Below, in pieces: positions 9,052 through 15,455 of a DNA stretch of 21,889 bases (the stretch's first letter is position 1; each line of letters starts with the position of its first letter). The stretch comes from an uncultured Prevotella sp. (GTDB lineage: Bacteria; Bacteroidota; Bacteroidia; Bacteroidales; Bacteroidaceae). The position numbers and the translations under genes are program-made. The stretch lies in contig CALFIY010000086.1 of assembly GCA_937877595.1 (NCBI GenBank), forward strand, positions 1 to 21,889, read 5' to 3'. The notes below the pieces were generated by a model. The model saw nothing but the letters and a program-made list of their open reading frames with translations. It was not told the origin of the DNA and did no database searches.

Positions 9052-10194
9052 TCACAATAGTTTTTCTATCTCTTTCTCCAGGTCGCTCACCTGCGAAGAG
9101 CGGCTCACCAGCGTATTGTTTCTGTCTATCAGGAAGAATTCCGGAAGACTTGCCACGTTGTATAGCGACAGCACTCCGGCGTTCAGTCCGTTCTCGTCGC
9201 GCACGCATATCCACGGCAGCGCTTCCGTCTGCTGTTTCCAGAAGTGTTCGTCGGTGTCGAGGCTCACCTGGTATATTTCCAGTCCGCGGCCGTTGTATTT
9301 GTTGTACAGTTCGCGCAGCATCAGAATGCGTGCCGGCGATTCCTTCAGGCCAAACAGGTGGAAGTCGAGCAGCACCACCTTTCCCTTCAGGCTTGTCAGT
9401 TGTTGCTGTTTGCCGTGGTTGTCCTTCAGGGCGATGTCTATCACTCCCGATGTTGTCACCTTGTCGGCGTCGATGGTCTTGTTGGCGTTGGCCTCTGCTA
9501 TGCGCATTGTCTTCATGCCTTCAATGGCGATGTTGTGCAGGTTTTCGCCGCGCTCCGAACCTGGGTAGAAGGTGTCCCAACTTGTTGCCACGGCAGCAAA
9601 AACCTTGATATCGTCCTTGTCGGTGCGTGGATTGAATATCAGCATGTTGCCCAGAGTCTGAAACAGTGCGAAGTATGCCGAGGCTTGGGCAGGCTCGTTG
9701 AAGATATAGTTGCGCTTGATATTCTCCTTGTATGCCGTAATCATGGCAAGCAGGCTGTCGTTTCTGGCATCGACGTCAAGTGTCGCGTCGCGGCTAACGG
9801 TTTCCAGTTGCTGGCGCAGGGCTATCAGCAGCAGGCTCAGTTGCTTTATTTTCTGGCAGTTTTCAGACCCTTCCACGTCGTATGCCGTTGCCATGTCGGG
9901 CCATGCTGCCTTCACCGTCACTGTCTCTGTCGAGTCGATGCTCAGGTTGATATACTGGTTGGCCATACGCAACCGGTAGAACTCCGGTGCCGGATTTTTC
10001 TTGCCTGCAAAACTGAAATTGCCGTCTTCTGTCAGTTTCACGGAGTCGATAGCCATGATGTCGTCTATTGCCACGTGCTCCAGATAGAGTGTAGAGTCTT
10101 TTGCTCCCGTGATATTGCCTTCTATATGAAACTTCTCTTCGCTGCACGAAGCCATTGCTGCTATGGCTATGGCCGCAATCACAAATTTTCTCAT
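9052..10194 (-). CDS. DUF4369/thioredoxin-fold lipoprotein lacking the redox CxxC motif
   Basis: A 380-residue lipoprotein. The lipobox MASC (residues 14-17) predicts lipidation at C17, followed by SEEK, an acidic start reminiscent of Bacteroidetes surface-export signals. Residues about 22-95 fit DUF4369 (FHIEGNITGAKDSTLYLEHV), often found before TlpA-like domains. Residues about 250-380 have the TlpA/AhpC fold (GKVVLLDF, RELYNKYNGRGLEIYQVSLD, then LPEFFLIDRNN with the cis-proline). Where TlpA proteins carry WCxxC, this one reads FHLFGLKESPAR, with no cysteine, so disulfide chemistry is unlikely. The start at 10194 is preferred over longer upstream reading because it begins the signal peptide and lies just below a TACCTTTG promoter box. 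Its stop codon directly abuts that of the convergent HHH gene. Confidence 0.87.
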   Translation of the reverse strand: MRKFVIAAIAIAAMASCSEEKFHIEGNITGAKDSTLYLEHVAIDDIMAIDSVKLTEDGNFSFAGKKNPAPEFYRLRMANQYINLSIDSTETVTVKAAWPDMATAYDVEGSENCQKIKQLSLLLIALRQQLETVSRDATLDVDARNDSLLAMITAYKENIKRNYIFNEPAQASAYFALFQTLGNMLIFNPRTDKDDIKVFAAVATSWDTFYPGSERGENLHNIAIEGMKTMRIAEANANKTIDADKVTTSGVIDIALKDNHGKQQQLTSLKGKVVLLDFHLFGLKESPARILMLRELYNKYNGRGLEIYQVSLDTDEHFWKQQTEALPWICVRDENGLNAGVLSLYNVASLPEFFLIDRNNTLVSRSSQVSDLEKEIEKLL

Positions 10195-10228
10195 GCTATA
10201 TATAATATTATAGGTGTTGTAATCCGTG

Positions 10229-10236
10229 CAAAGGTA
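10229..10236 (-). promoter_or_regulatory. Promoter -7 box for the thioredoxin-fold lipoprotein
   Basis: The minus strand reads TACCTTTG, an exact TAnnTTTG box, 34 bases upstream of the ATG at 10194. A TTG about 21 bases further upstream may act as a weak -33 element. It lies back-to-back with the promoter of the plus-strand cassette. Confidence 0.65.
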
Positions 10237-10303
10237 CGAAGAAAAAAATATAAACGGCAACTGATAATTGATAAATGATGCCTTATAATTGCGGAATAAT
10301 TCA

Positions 10304-10311
10304 TATCTTTG
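10304..10311 (+). promoter_or_regulatory. Promoter -7 box for the kinase/PqqD/ABC cassette
   Basis: TATCTTTG matches TAnnTTTG and lies 28 bases before the ATG at 10340. No TTTG is present at the expected 19-21 base distance, so the promoter may be weak or need an activator. It is the only promoter-like site seen for the three-gene cassette downstream. Confidence 0.5.
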
Positions 10312-10339
10312 CCGCCGCAAGTTTACAGCAGACACCTAT

Positions 10340-11680
10340 ATGAAGACATATTACTACAAAGTTGCCGACCACGTTTTTTCCGTTACTTTCGACGATGCCG
10401 ATACGCTTGACGGGCAGATGTCCCAGTACTCCCCGTTTCTCACGGAACGTGGAGACGGTTCTCTCGCCTTCAGTCTGCGAGTCCTCAGCGAGCGCCCCGA
10501 CTATGGTCCCACTACCGAGGAGATGCGCCAGGACGACGACGGATCGCAGATAGTGGCGAGCCGCACCGACGGCATGTCAACTTTCGATTTTGAACTTTTT
10601 GGCCACTGGCAGGGCCGCCTGCAGTGCAACGGGACATACACCGACGGTACTCTCTACGCCTGCGGCGAGCGTCTCTACGGTCTCAACAATGCCCTTATGG
10701 TGATGTTTGCCCTCAGTACGGCAGGCTGCGACACTCTGCTGTTCCATGCCTCTGTTGTCAGTTACCGGGGACAGGGCTTCCTCATGTTGGGCAAGAGCGG
10801 CACGGGCAAGAGCACCCACACGCGCCTTTGGCTTGAGAATATCAGCGGCACGGAACTTGTCAACGACGACAACCCCGTTGTCCGCATCTGCGCCGATGGC
10901 GTGACGCGCGTCTACGGTTCGCCGTGGAGCGGCAAGACGCCCTGCTACCGCAATGTCAGTTATCCTGTCGGTGCTCTTGTTCAACTCAGTCAGGCTCCGG
11001 TCAACGAGATACGCCGCATACGCGGCATTGAAGCCTACGTGGCTCTTGTGCCGAGCATTTCCGGCAAGCGCTGGGATCGCAAGGTTGCTGACGGCCTGCA
11101 TGATGCCGAGAACAAACTGGCATCCACCGTTCCCATGTTCCATCTGCGCTGTCTGCCCGATGCCGATGCTGCGTTCACCTGTCAGCGCGCCGTGGCGCCG
11201 CATGTCGAGGCGAGCCTTAAGAAGACCGTCGACAATGACATTGCCATCCACGAGGTGCAGTGCCTTCTTGCCGAAGGCCATAAGGTGATACTCCCCGTTC
11301 GCGGACAGAGCATGCTTCCGTTTATCGTCGGCGACAGGGACAGCGTCGAACTCGTTGTTCCTTCCGGGCGCCCTCTCAGTGTGGGCGATGCAGTTCTGGC
11401 ATGGACCGACGGCCGTCGCTACGTGCTCCATCGCATCATCGACATCGACGGCGACAGGCTCACCCTTCAGGGCGACGGCAATATTGTGGGCATCGAGCGC
11501 TGTGGCGTATCCGATGTCGTGGCTCGTGCCGAATATGTGGTGCATGGCGATGGCAGCCGCCATTTCCTATATAGCCGTGGCAGCATCCGCCGTTGGCAGG
11601 TATGGCGCCGTCTGCGCCCCGTGCGTAGATGGCCTCTTGCCGTGATACGCCGTCTGCCTATGTTCAAGGCGAAGGATTGA
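10340..11680 (+). CDS. HprK-like kinase fused to S26-type (SipW-like) peptidase domain
   Basis: A 446-residue protein with two recognisable parts. Residues about 105-290 resemble HPr kinase/phosphorylase-type kinases: LLFHAS (about 133-138), the P-loop GKSGTGKST (151-159), NDDNPVVR (175-182) and GSPWSGK (193-199), the usual motif order. Residues about 315-400 match a Ser/His-type signal peptidase (S26, SipW/ER-like): RGQSMLPF with Ser324, LSVGDAVL, YVLHRII with His364, and LQGDGN (376-381). Residues 1-100 match nothing I know. No signal peptide or membrane helix is evident; an Arg-rich tail (about 413-437) could touch the membrane. Start: the ATG at 10340 follows the promoter, and the in-frame TTG at 10289 lies upstream of it. 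The PqqD-like gene follows after 60 bases. Kinase substrate and peptidase target are unknown. Confidence 0.82.
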   Translation: MKTYYYKVADHVFSVTFDDADTLDGQMSQYSPFLTERGDGSLAFSLRVLSERPDYGPTTEEMRQDDDGSQIVASRTDGMSTFDFELFGHWQGRLQCNGTYTDGTLYACGERLYGLNNALMVMFALSTAGCDTLLFHASVVSYRGQGFLMLGKSGTGKSTHTRLWLENISGTELVNDDNPVVRICADGVTRVYGSPWSGKTPCYRNVSYPVGALVQLSQAPVNEIRRIRGIEAYVALVPSISGKRWDRKVADGLHDAENKLASTVPMFHLRCLPDADAAFTCQRAVAPHVEASLKKTVDNDIAIHEVQCLLAEGHKVILPVRGQSMLPFIVGDRDSVELVVPSGRPLSVGDAVLAWTDGRRYVLHRIIDIDGDRLTLQGDGNIVGIERCGVSDVVARAEYVVHGDGSRHFLYSRGSIRRWQVWRRLRPVRRWPLAVIRRLPMFKAKD

Positions 11681-11740
11681 ATTCGCCCTGCTCAAGAGTG
11701 GTAAAAATAAAGAAATCATATAAAAAAAGACAGTCAAACT

Positions 11741-12010
11741 ATGCGACAGAAAAAAGGATTTGTGCTGCGCGAAGTGTGCGGCGAAAATGTCATAGTGGCC
11801 GAGGGCCTCGAAGTTATCAATTTCAATAAGATGCTTAGTCTCAACGAGTCGGCAGCATTCTGCTGGAAGCGCGCCGCAGCGCTTGGCGACTTTACCGTCG
11901 ACGACCTTGCCGATGCACTCTGCGAGGAATACGAGGTGAGCCGCGACACGGCAGCAGCCGACGTAGAGGCTATGCTTGCACAGTGGCAGAAGATAGGAGT
12001 AGTGGAATAG
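11741..12010 (+). CDS. PqqD-like small protein (RiPP recognition element type)
   Basis: An 89-residue protein with the PqqD pattern: a beta-rich start (FVLREVCGENVIVAEGLEVINFNKMLSLNESAAF split around residues 6-35), then FCWKRAAALGDFTVDDLADAL, a variable turn, and a final helix, TAAADVEAMLAQWQKIGVV. The NFNKMLSLNESAAFCW segment is the typical hallmark of this family in HprK-linked clusters. PqqD-like domains bind the leader of a precursor peptide and deliver it to modifying enzymes. It sits between the kinase/peptidase fusion and an ABC exporter, 18 bases before the latter, and is almost certainly co-transcribed with it. The role as leader binder is inferred from the family and context; no precursor gene was found nearby. 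Confidence 0.85.
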   Translation: MRQKKGFVLREVCGENVIVAEGLEVINFNKMLSLNESAAFCWKRAAALGDFTVDDLADALCEEYEVSRDTAAADVEAMLAQWQKIGVVE

Positions 12011-12028
12011 TCAGTAGGATAGGGGCCG

Positions 12029-13654
12029 ATGAGATATCTGTTGTGGCTATGGCGTAACATGTACGGCGTGCGGCTCAACACCGCCGTGCGTATCGTGGTG
12101 GGAGCAGGCCAGGTGGGCTTTGCACTGCTCATGGTATGGCTCTGCCGCCAGTTTATCGACAGCACTATCTACAGTCCTGCCATGCGCCCCATCATCCAGA
12201 TGGTGGCAGTGCTCATCGCAGTGGTGGGGGCAAACATCGTGTTGCGCCAGGCCTACTACTATATGACGATACGTGCCACGGCGCGCCAGACAAACTCTGT
12301 GCGGCTGCGCGTGTTTGGCCATCTCCTGCGCCGCCAAATCTACGACGACGAGCCGCTGCACTCCGGCGATGTCACGTCGCGCCTTGAGACCGACGTCACC
12401 ACTATCAGTGATGCCATTACCGCTACGCTGCCTCAACTCATCGTCACGGTGATAAAACTCGTTGGCGCTTTCCTCATGCTCTATTCCATGGACAGTCATC
12501 TGGCATGGATGCTTCTTCTCTCTACGCCGTTTCTGGCTGTTCTCGGCAAACTTTTCGCCCGCCGCCTGCGCGATATGACCCACGACGTGCGCCAGCAGGA
12601 TGCACGCATACAGATGCTCGTGCAGGAGGGAATGGAGCACAATGCCATGCTGCGCGCCATGGAGAGTGGCCAGTGGCTCACCTCGCAACTTGACGACATG
12701 CAGCAGGGACTCTTCTCGAAGATAGAGCGCCGTACGCGCTTCACCCTTGCCGCCCGCAGTTTCATGGCAGTCTGCTTTGGCTACGGCTACCTTCTGGCTT
12801 TTGTCTGGGGAGGTTTGCAATTACGCGACGGAGCAATCACGTTTGGTGTTATGACGGCCTTCCTGCAACTCGTGGCCCAGGTGCAGCATCCAATTCTCGA
12901 CCTGCTCAACATGGTGCCACAACTCATCCATGCCTCTGCCAGCATAGACCGCCTTGAGGAACTGGAGGGCAAGTCGGCAGAGTCGGCCGACGCTGCCGGC
13001 CGCATCATCGAAGGCTCGTTAGGCGTAAGTCTCGACGACGTCAGTTTCTCCTACGCTAAGGGGAAGGCCGAGGTGCTGAGCCATCTTTCGCACAACTTTG
13101 CTCCGGGCAGCCGTACGGCACTCATGGGGCTCACAGGAGCAGGCAAGACCACCATATTCCGCCTGATGCTCTCCCTCATACGTCCTACGGGCGGCAGTCT
13201 GTCGCTATACACCTCCGATGCGCGTTATCCTATCGATGCCACGTTGCGCACAAATTTCGTCTTCGTGCCGCAAGGCAACACGCTGATGAGCGGCACCATC
13301 CGCTATAATCTGCTGCTTGCCAATCCCAAGGCCACGGAGCAGGAGATGTGGCGTGTGCTGCATATCGCTGCTGCCGACTTTGTAAGCGAGTTGCCAAAGG
13401 GTCTTGACAGTGAGTGTGGCGAACGTGGGGTAGGGTTCAGCGAGGGACAGGCACAGCGCATAGCCATTGCCCGCGGCCTCTTGCGCCCGGGCAGCATATT
13501 GCTTCTCGACGAGATCAGTGCTTCGCTCGACGAGGAGACGGAGCGCCTGCTCTTCAGCCGCCTCTTCGAAGCCTACTCCAACAAGACCGTAATTATGATT
13601 ACTCACCGCTCCTCCGTGGCACAACTGTGTCAGGAGACGCTGCGGCTCGGATAA
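12029..13654 (+). CDS. ABC exporter (fused permease and ATPase)
   Basis: A 541-residue half-transporter of the ABC exporter type. Residues about 20-290 form the membrane domain with roughly six hydrophobic segments (for example GFALLMVWLC, IIQMVAVLIAVVGANIVL, MLLLSTPFLAVLG). The ATPase follows from about 333: Walker A GLTGAGKTT (367-375), Q-loop FVPQGNTLMSG (Q415), signature FSEGQAQRIA (SEGQ instead of SGGQ), Walker B ILLLDEISASLDE (490-502) and H-loop ITHR (H526). It would act as a homodimer in the inner membrane. There is no N-terminal C39 peptidase domain, so leader removal, if any, must come from elsewhere; the S26 domain two genes upstream is the obvious candidate. The ATG at 12029 follows a purine-rich AGGATAGGGG. 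A terminator begins 8 bases after the stop. Confidence 0.9.
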   Translation: MRYLLWLWRNMYGVRLNTAVRIVVGAGQVGFALLMVWLCRQFIDSTIYSPAMRPIIQMVAVLIAVVGANIVLRQAYYYMTIRATARQTNSVRLRVFGHLLRRQIYDDEPLHSGDVTSRLETDVTTISDAITATLPQLIVTVIKLVGAFLMLYSMDSHLAWMLLLSTPFLAVLGKLFARRLRDMTHDVRQQDARIQMLVQEGMEHNAMLRAMESGQWLTSQLDDMQQGLFSKIERRTRFTLAARSFMAVCFGYGYLLAFVWGGLQLRDGAITFGVMTAFLQLVAQVQHPILDLLNMVPQLIHASASIDRLEELEGKSAESADAAGRIIEGSLGVSLDDVSFSYAKGKAEVLSHLSHNFAPGSRTALMGLTGAGKTTIFRLMLSLIRPTGGSLSLYTSDARYPIDATLRTNFVFVPQGNTLMSGTIRYNLLLANPKATEQEMWRVLHIAAADFVSELPKGLDSECGERGVGFSEGQAQRIAIARGLLRPGSILLLDEISASLDEETERLLFSRLFEAYSNKTVIMITHRSSVAQLCQETLRLG

Positions 13655-13661
13655 AAAGAAA

Positions 13662-13697
13662 AAACCCTTGCAGTCCTTAAAGGCACCGCAGGGGTTT
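13662..13697. terminator. Bidirectional Rho-independent terminator
   Basis: AAACCCTTGC (13662-13671) pairs with GCAGGGGTTT (13688-13697), a 10-bp stem with one G-U wobble on either strand. On the minus strand the stem runs into TTTTTTCTTTTT, a good U-tract; on the plus strand it is followed by CTCTTTT. It would end the ABC cassette from the left and the small minus-strand gene from the right. Confidence 0.75.
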
Positions 13698-13739
13698 CTC
13701 TTTTCCCACTTTCCTCTTCGGGGGGAAATGCTCGCCGGC

Positions 13740-13805
13740 TTATTTCTTTATCATTGAGATAGCCTTGCTTGCGAGCGAAACTACTACATAATTCAGAATA
13801 ATCAT
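13740..13805 (-). CDS. Small hydrophobic peptide (21 residues), unknown function
   Basis: An unrecognised 21-residue ORF on the minus strand. It starts MIILNYVVVSLASKA and ends in two lysines, so it is a short hydrophobic stretch with a basic tail. It could be a membrane peptide, a type I toxin-like peptide, or a regulatory leader peptide. Evidence that it is real comes from its surroundings: a promoter (TACCTTTG at 13875-13882), a strong AAGGAG Shine-Dalgarno 9 bases before the ATG (unusual in this phylum), and a terminator at 13662-13697. Together these give a transcript of about 200 bases with no other ORF. A longer overlapping minus-strand frame begins upstream of this promoter and was discounted. 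About 40 bases separate its stop from the terminator stem. Confidence 0.55.
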   Translation of the reverse strand: MIILNYVVVSLASKAISMIKK

Positions 13806-13814
13806 AACTTTGTT

Positions 13815-13820
13815 CTCCTT
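13815..13820 (-). promoter_or_regulatory. Strong Shine-Dalgarno of the small peptide ORF
   Basis: The minus strand reads AAGGAG, with 9 bases to the ATG at 13805. Most genes in this window lack such a site, so its presence helps decide the start and supports translation. Confidence 0.6.
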
Positions 13821-13874
13821 GAAATCTTTTTACCTTGTTATACCTAAAAACAATGTTTTTGTCTTTTGACGATG

Positions 13875-13905
13875 CAAAGGTAGTGTTTGTGTGCGAACAC
13901 ACAAC
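13875..13905 (-). promoter_or_regulatory. Promoter of the small peptide transcript
   Basis: On the minus strand GTTG (13905-13902) and TACCTTTG (13882-13875) are separated by exactly 19 bases, close to TTTG-N19-TAnnTTTG. Transcription would start near 13868, giving a leader of about 60 bases before the ATG at 13805. Confidence 0.65.
13887..13904. promoter_or_regulatory. Palindrome inside the small-gene promoter (operator candidate)
   Basis: TTGTGTG (13887-13893), CGAA, CACACAA (13898-13904) form a perfect 7-bp inverted repeat. It covers the spacer between the -33 and -7 boxes of the minus-strand promoter, a classic repressor position. No cognate regulator is encoded nearby. Confidence 0.4.
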
Positions 13906-13942
13906 AGGAAAACACCTTTTTTTCACAGTTTTTACATACTTA

Positions 13943-13956
13943 TTGACTTAGGTCAA
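13943..13956. promoter_or_regulatory. CRP/FNR-type palindrome TTGAC-N4-GTCAA
   Basis: TTGACTTAGGTCAA is a perfect 5-bp inverted repeat with a 4-base centre, the geometry of CRP/FNR-family sites. It lies about 80 bases upstream of the expected start of the small minus-strand transcript and about 180 bases before the promoter box of the M16 gene. Assignment to a regulator is inference only. Confidence 0.35.
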
Positions 13957-14000
13957 AGAGCCCCGTTTTTTTGGCCAACGGACTGCCCCTTAAAAAAACA

Positions 14001-14071
14001 CTGTTTTAATTTTTGCCAGCGCTGTTTTAATTTTTGCCAGCGCTGTTTTAATTTTTGTAACTACTGTTTTT
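14001..14071. repeat. 21-bp tandem repeat, about 3.5 copies
   Basis: Two identical 21-base units lie at 14001-14021 and 14022-14042, each CTGTTTTAATTTTTGC followed by CAGCG. A third, at 14043-14063, diverges in its last five bases, and a partial fourth starts at 14064. The run is intergenic, upstream of the M16 gene. A hairpin overlaps its right end: CTGTTTTT (14064-14071) can pair with AAAAACAG (14080-14087), and ACTACTG (14060-14066) with CAGTAGT (14088-14094). Confidence 0.8.
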
Positions 14072-14130
14072 ATTTTGAAAAAAACAGCAGTAGTTTTCCG
14101 TTGTTCTTCGCTTTTGAAATTTAAAAGTGC

Positions 14131-14138
14131 TACCTTTG
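14131..14138 (+). promoter_or_regulatory. Promoter -7 box for the M16 peptidase gene
   Basis: TACCTTTG is an exact TAnnTTTG box, 48 bases before the ATG at 14187. The closest TTTG upstream (14113-14116) is only 14 bases away, shorter than usual. The box also shows that the longer GTG-started frame from 14127 cannot be the real start. Confidence 0.6.
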
Positions 14139-14186
14139 CGGTCGGTCAGCCTTTTTCCATTCCACAACACTGATAAAACAGCCCAG

Positions 14187-15452
14187 ATGACCATTGACTG
14201 CCATACAGCAACACTATCCAACGGGATGCGAGTAGTTCACCAGCCGTCGACGTCGGCTGTTGTGTATTGCGGCATTGCTGTTTCTGTGGGCTCGCGCCAC
14301 GAGGAGAGTGGGGAAGAGGGCCTCGCCCATTTCTGCGAGCATGCCACGTTCAAGGGCACGCAGCGCAGGCGCGCCATACAGGTGATGAACTGTCTGGAAA
14401 GCGTCGGCGGTGAACTCAATGCCTTCACGAACAAGGAGGATACGGTATATTATGCTGCCATACAGCGCGAACACTTCGGTCGTGCCGTAGATTTGCTTAC
14501 CGATATCGTTTTCCACAGCACCTATCCGGAAGCCGAACTTGTACATGAGCGTGATGTGGTATGCGATGAGATTGAGAGTTACAACGACACGCCCTCCGAA
14601 CTTATCTTCGATGAGTTTGAAAATCTGCTTTTCTGCGGCCATCCTTTAGGCCATAACATCCTGGGAACGGCGCAGAGCGTTTCGGGCTTTTCCACGGCCG
14701 AGACAACGCGCTTCACCAAGCGCCACTATATCCCCTCGCGCTGTGTATTCTTCGTGGCAGGCGATATCTCGTTCGACAGACTGCTTCGCAGGCTTGAGAC
14801 ATTATGTCCTGTGGCGGCTTTTGGCTATGGAGAGTCGTTGGCCGCGCCATGTCAAGAATCTGTTGCCCCTGTCGGCGGCGATGCTGCCGTTTCTGCCGCT
14901 CAGGCACAGGCCTCCAACATTCGTCTCGACACCCATCAGTCGCACGTTATGATGGGCCACCGTGGCTATGCCTTCAGCGACGAGCGGCGTATGCCCCTCT
15001 TCCTGCTCAACAACCTTCTTGGCGGACCGAGTATGAGCAACAGGCTCAACGTGTCGCTGCGCGAACGTCGCGGACTGGTGTATACTGTGGAGAGCGTCAC
15101 AACATCGTATAGCGACACGGGCTGTTGGGCCGTATATTTCGGTTGCGACCATCACGATGTGGCGCGCTGCACGCGCCTGGTGCACCGCGAACTGCAGCGT
15201 CTCGTCGACCGCCCTATCTCAGAGCGGCAACTGTCGGCAGCAAAGCGCCAGTTGAAGGGACAGTTGGCCATTGGCTATGAGAATGTAGAACAGCGCACCA
15301 TTGACATGGCGCGCACGTTCCTTCACTACGACCGTATGAGGTCGCTCAGCGATGTTTGCAGTGAAATAGATGCCGTAACTGCAGAGCAGATGCATCGCGT
15401 GGCCCAGGAACTCTTCCTGCCGTCTGCCCTTACCACGCTTATCATCGAATAG
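14187..15452 (+). CDS. M16 family zinc metallopeptidase (processing peptidase-like)
   Basis: A 421-residue protein of the pitrilysin/mitochondrial-processing-peptidase family. The inverted zinc motif HFCEH (H48, E51, H52) is intact, and the third zinc ligand E128 stands the typical 76 residues downstream in VVCDEIESYND. The C-terminal half contains SNRLNVSLRERRGLVYTVES, matching the family's substrate-binding R/Y motif. Length matches single-unit bacterial members, which pair two such halves. No signal peptide is present, so it is probably cytoplasmic and cleaves peptides or unfolded proteins. The start at ATG 14187 (MTIDCHTATLSNGMRVVHQ) fits the family's N-terminus. It stands alone in this strand, behind its own promoter box. 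Confidence 0.92.
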   Translation: MTIDCHTATLSNGMRVVHQPSTSAVVYCGIAVSVGSRHEESGEEGLAHFCEHATFKGTQRRRAIQVMNCLESVGGELNAFTNKEDTVYYAAIQREHFGRAVDLLTDIVFHSTYPEAELVHERDVVCDEIESYNDTPSELIFDEFENLLFCGHPLGHNILGTAQSVSGFSTAETTRFTKRHYIPSRCVFFVAGDISFDRLLRRLETLCPVAAFGYGESLAAPCQESVAPVGGDAAVSAAQAQASNIRLDTHQSHVMMGHRGYAFSDERRMPLFLLNNLLGGPSMSNRLNVSLRERRGLVYTVESVTTSYSDTGCWAVYFGCDHHDVARCTRLVHRELQRLVDRPISERQLSAAKRQLKGQLAIGYENVEQRTIDMARTFLHYDRMRSLSDVCSEIDAVTAEQMHRVAQELFLPSALTTLIIE

Positions 15453-15455
15453 ACG

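Noticed and set aside
9244..10278. 344-residue plus-strand ORF opposite the lipoprotein gene
   Set aside because: Antisense shadow with no start signal; the minus-strand frame has a lipobox, known domains and a promoter.
13630..13926. 98-residue minus-strand ORF over the end of the ABC gene and the intergenic region
   Set aside because: Its ATG lies upstream of the promoter box at 13875-13882, it reads through the small gene and terminator in another frame, and its sequence is not protein-like.
13891..14124. 77-residue plus-strand ORF with periodic Cys/Phe repeats (NFCQRCF)
   Set aside because: It is the translation of the 21-bp DNA repeat, without a ribosome site or promoter. Considered as a Cys-rich peptide precursor but unsupported.
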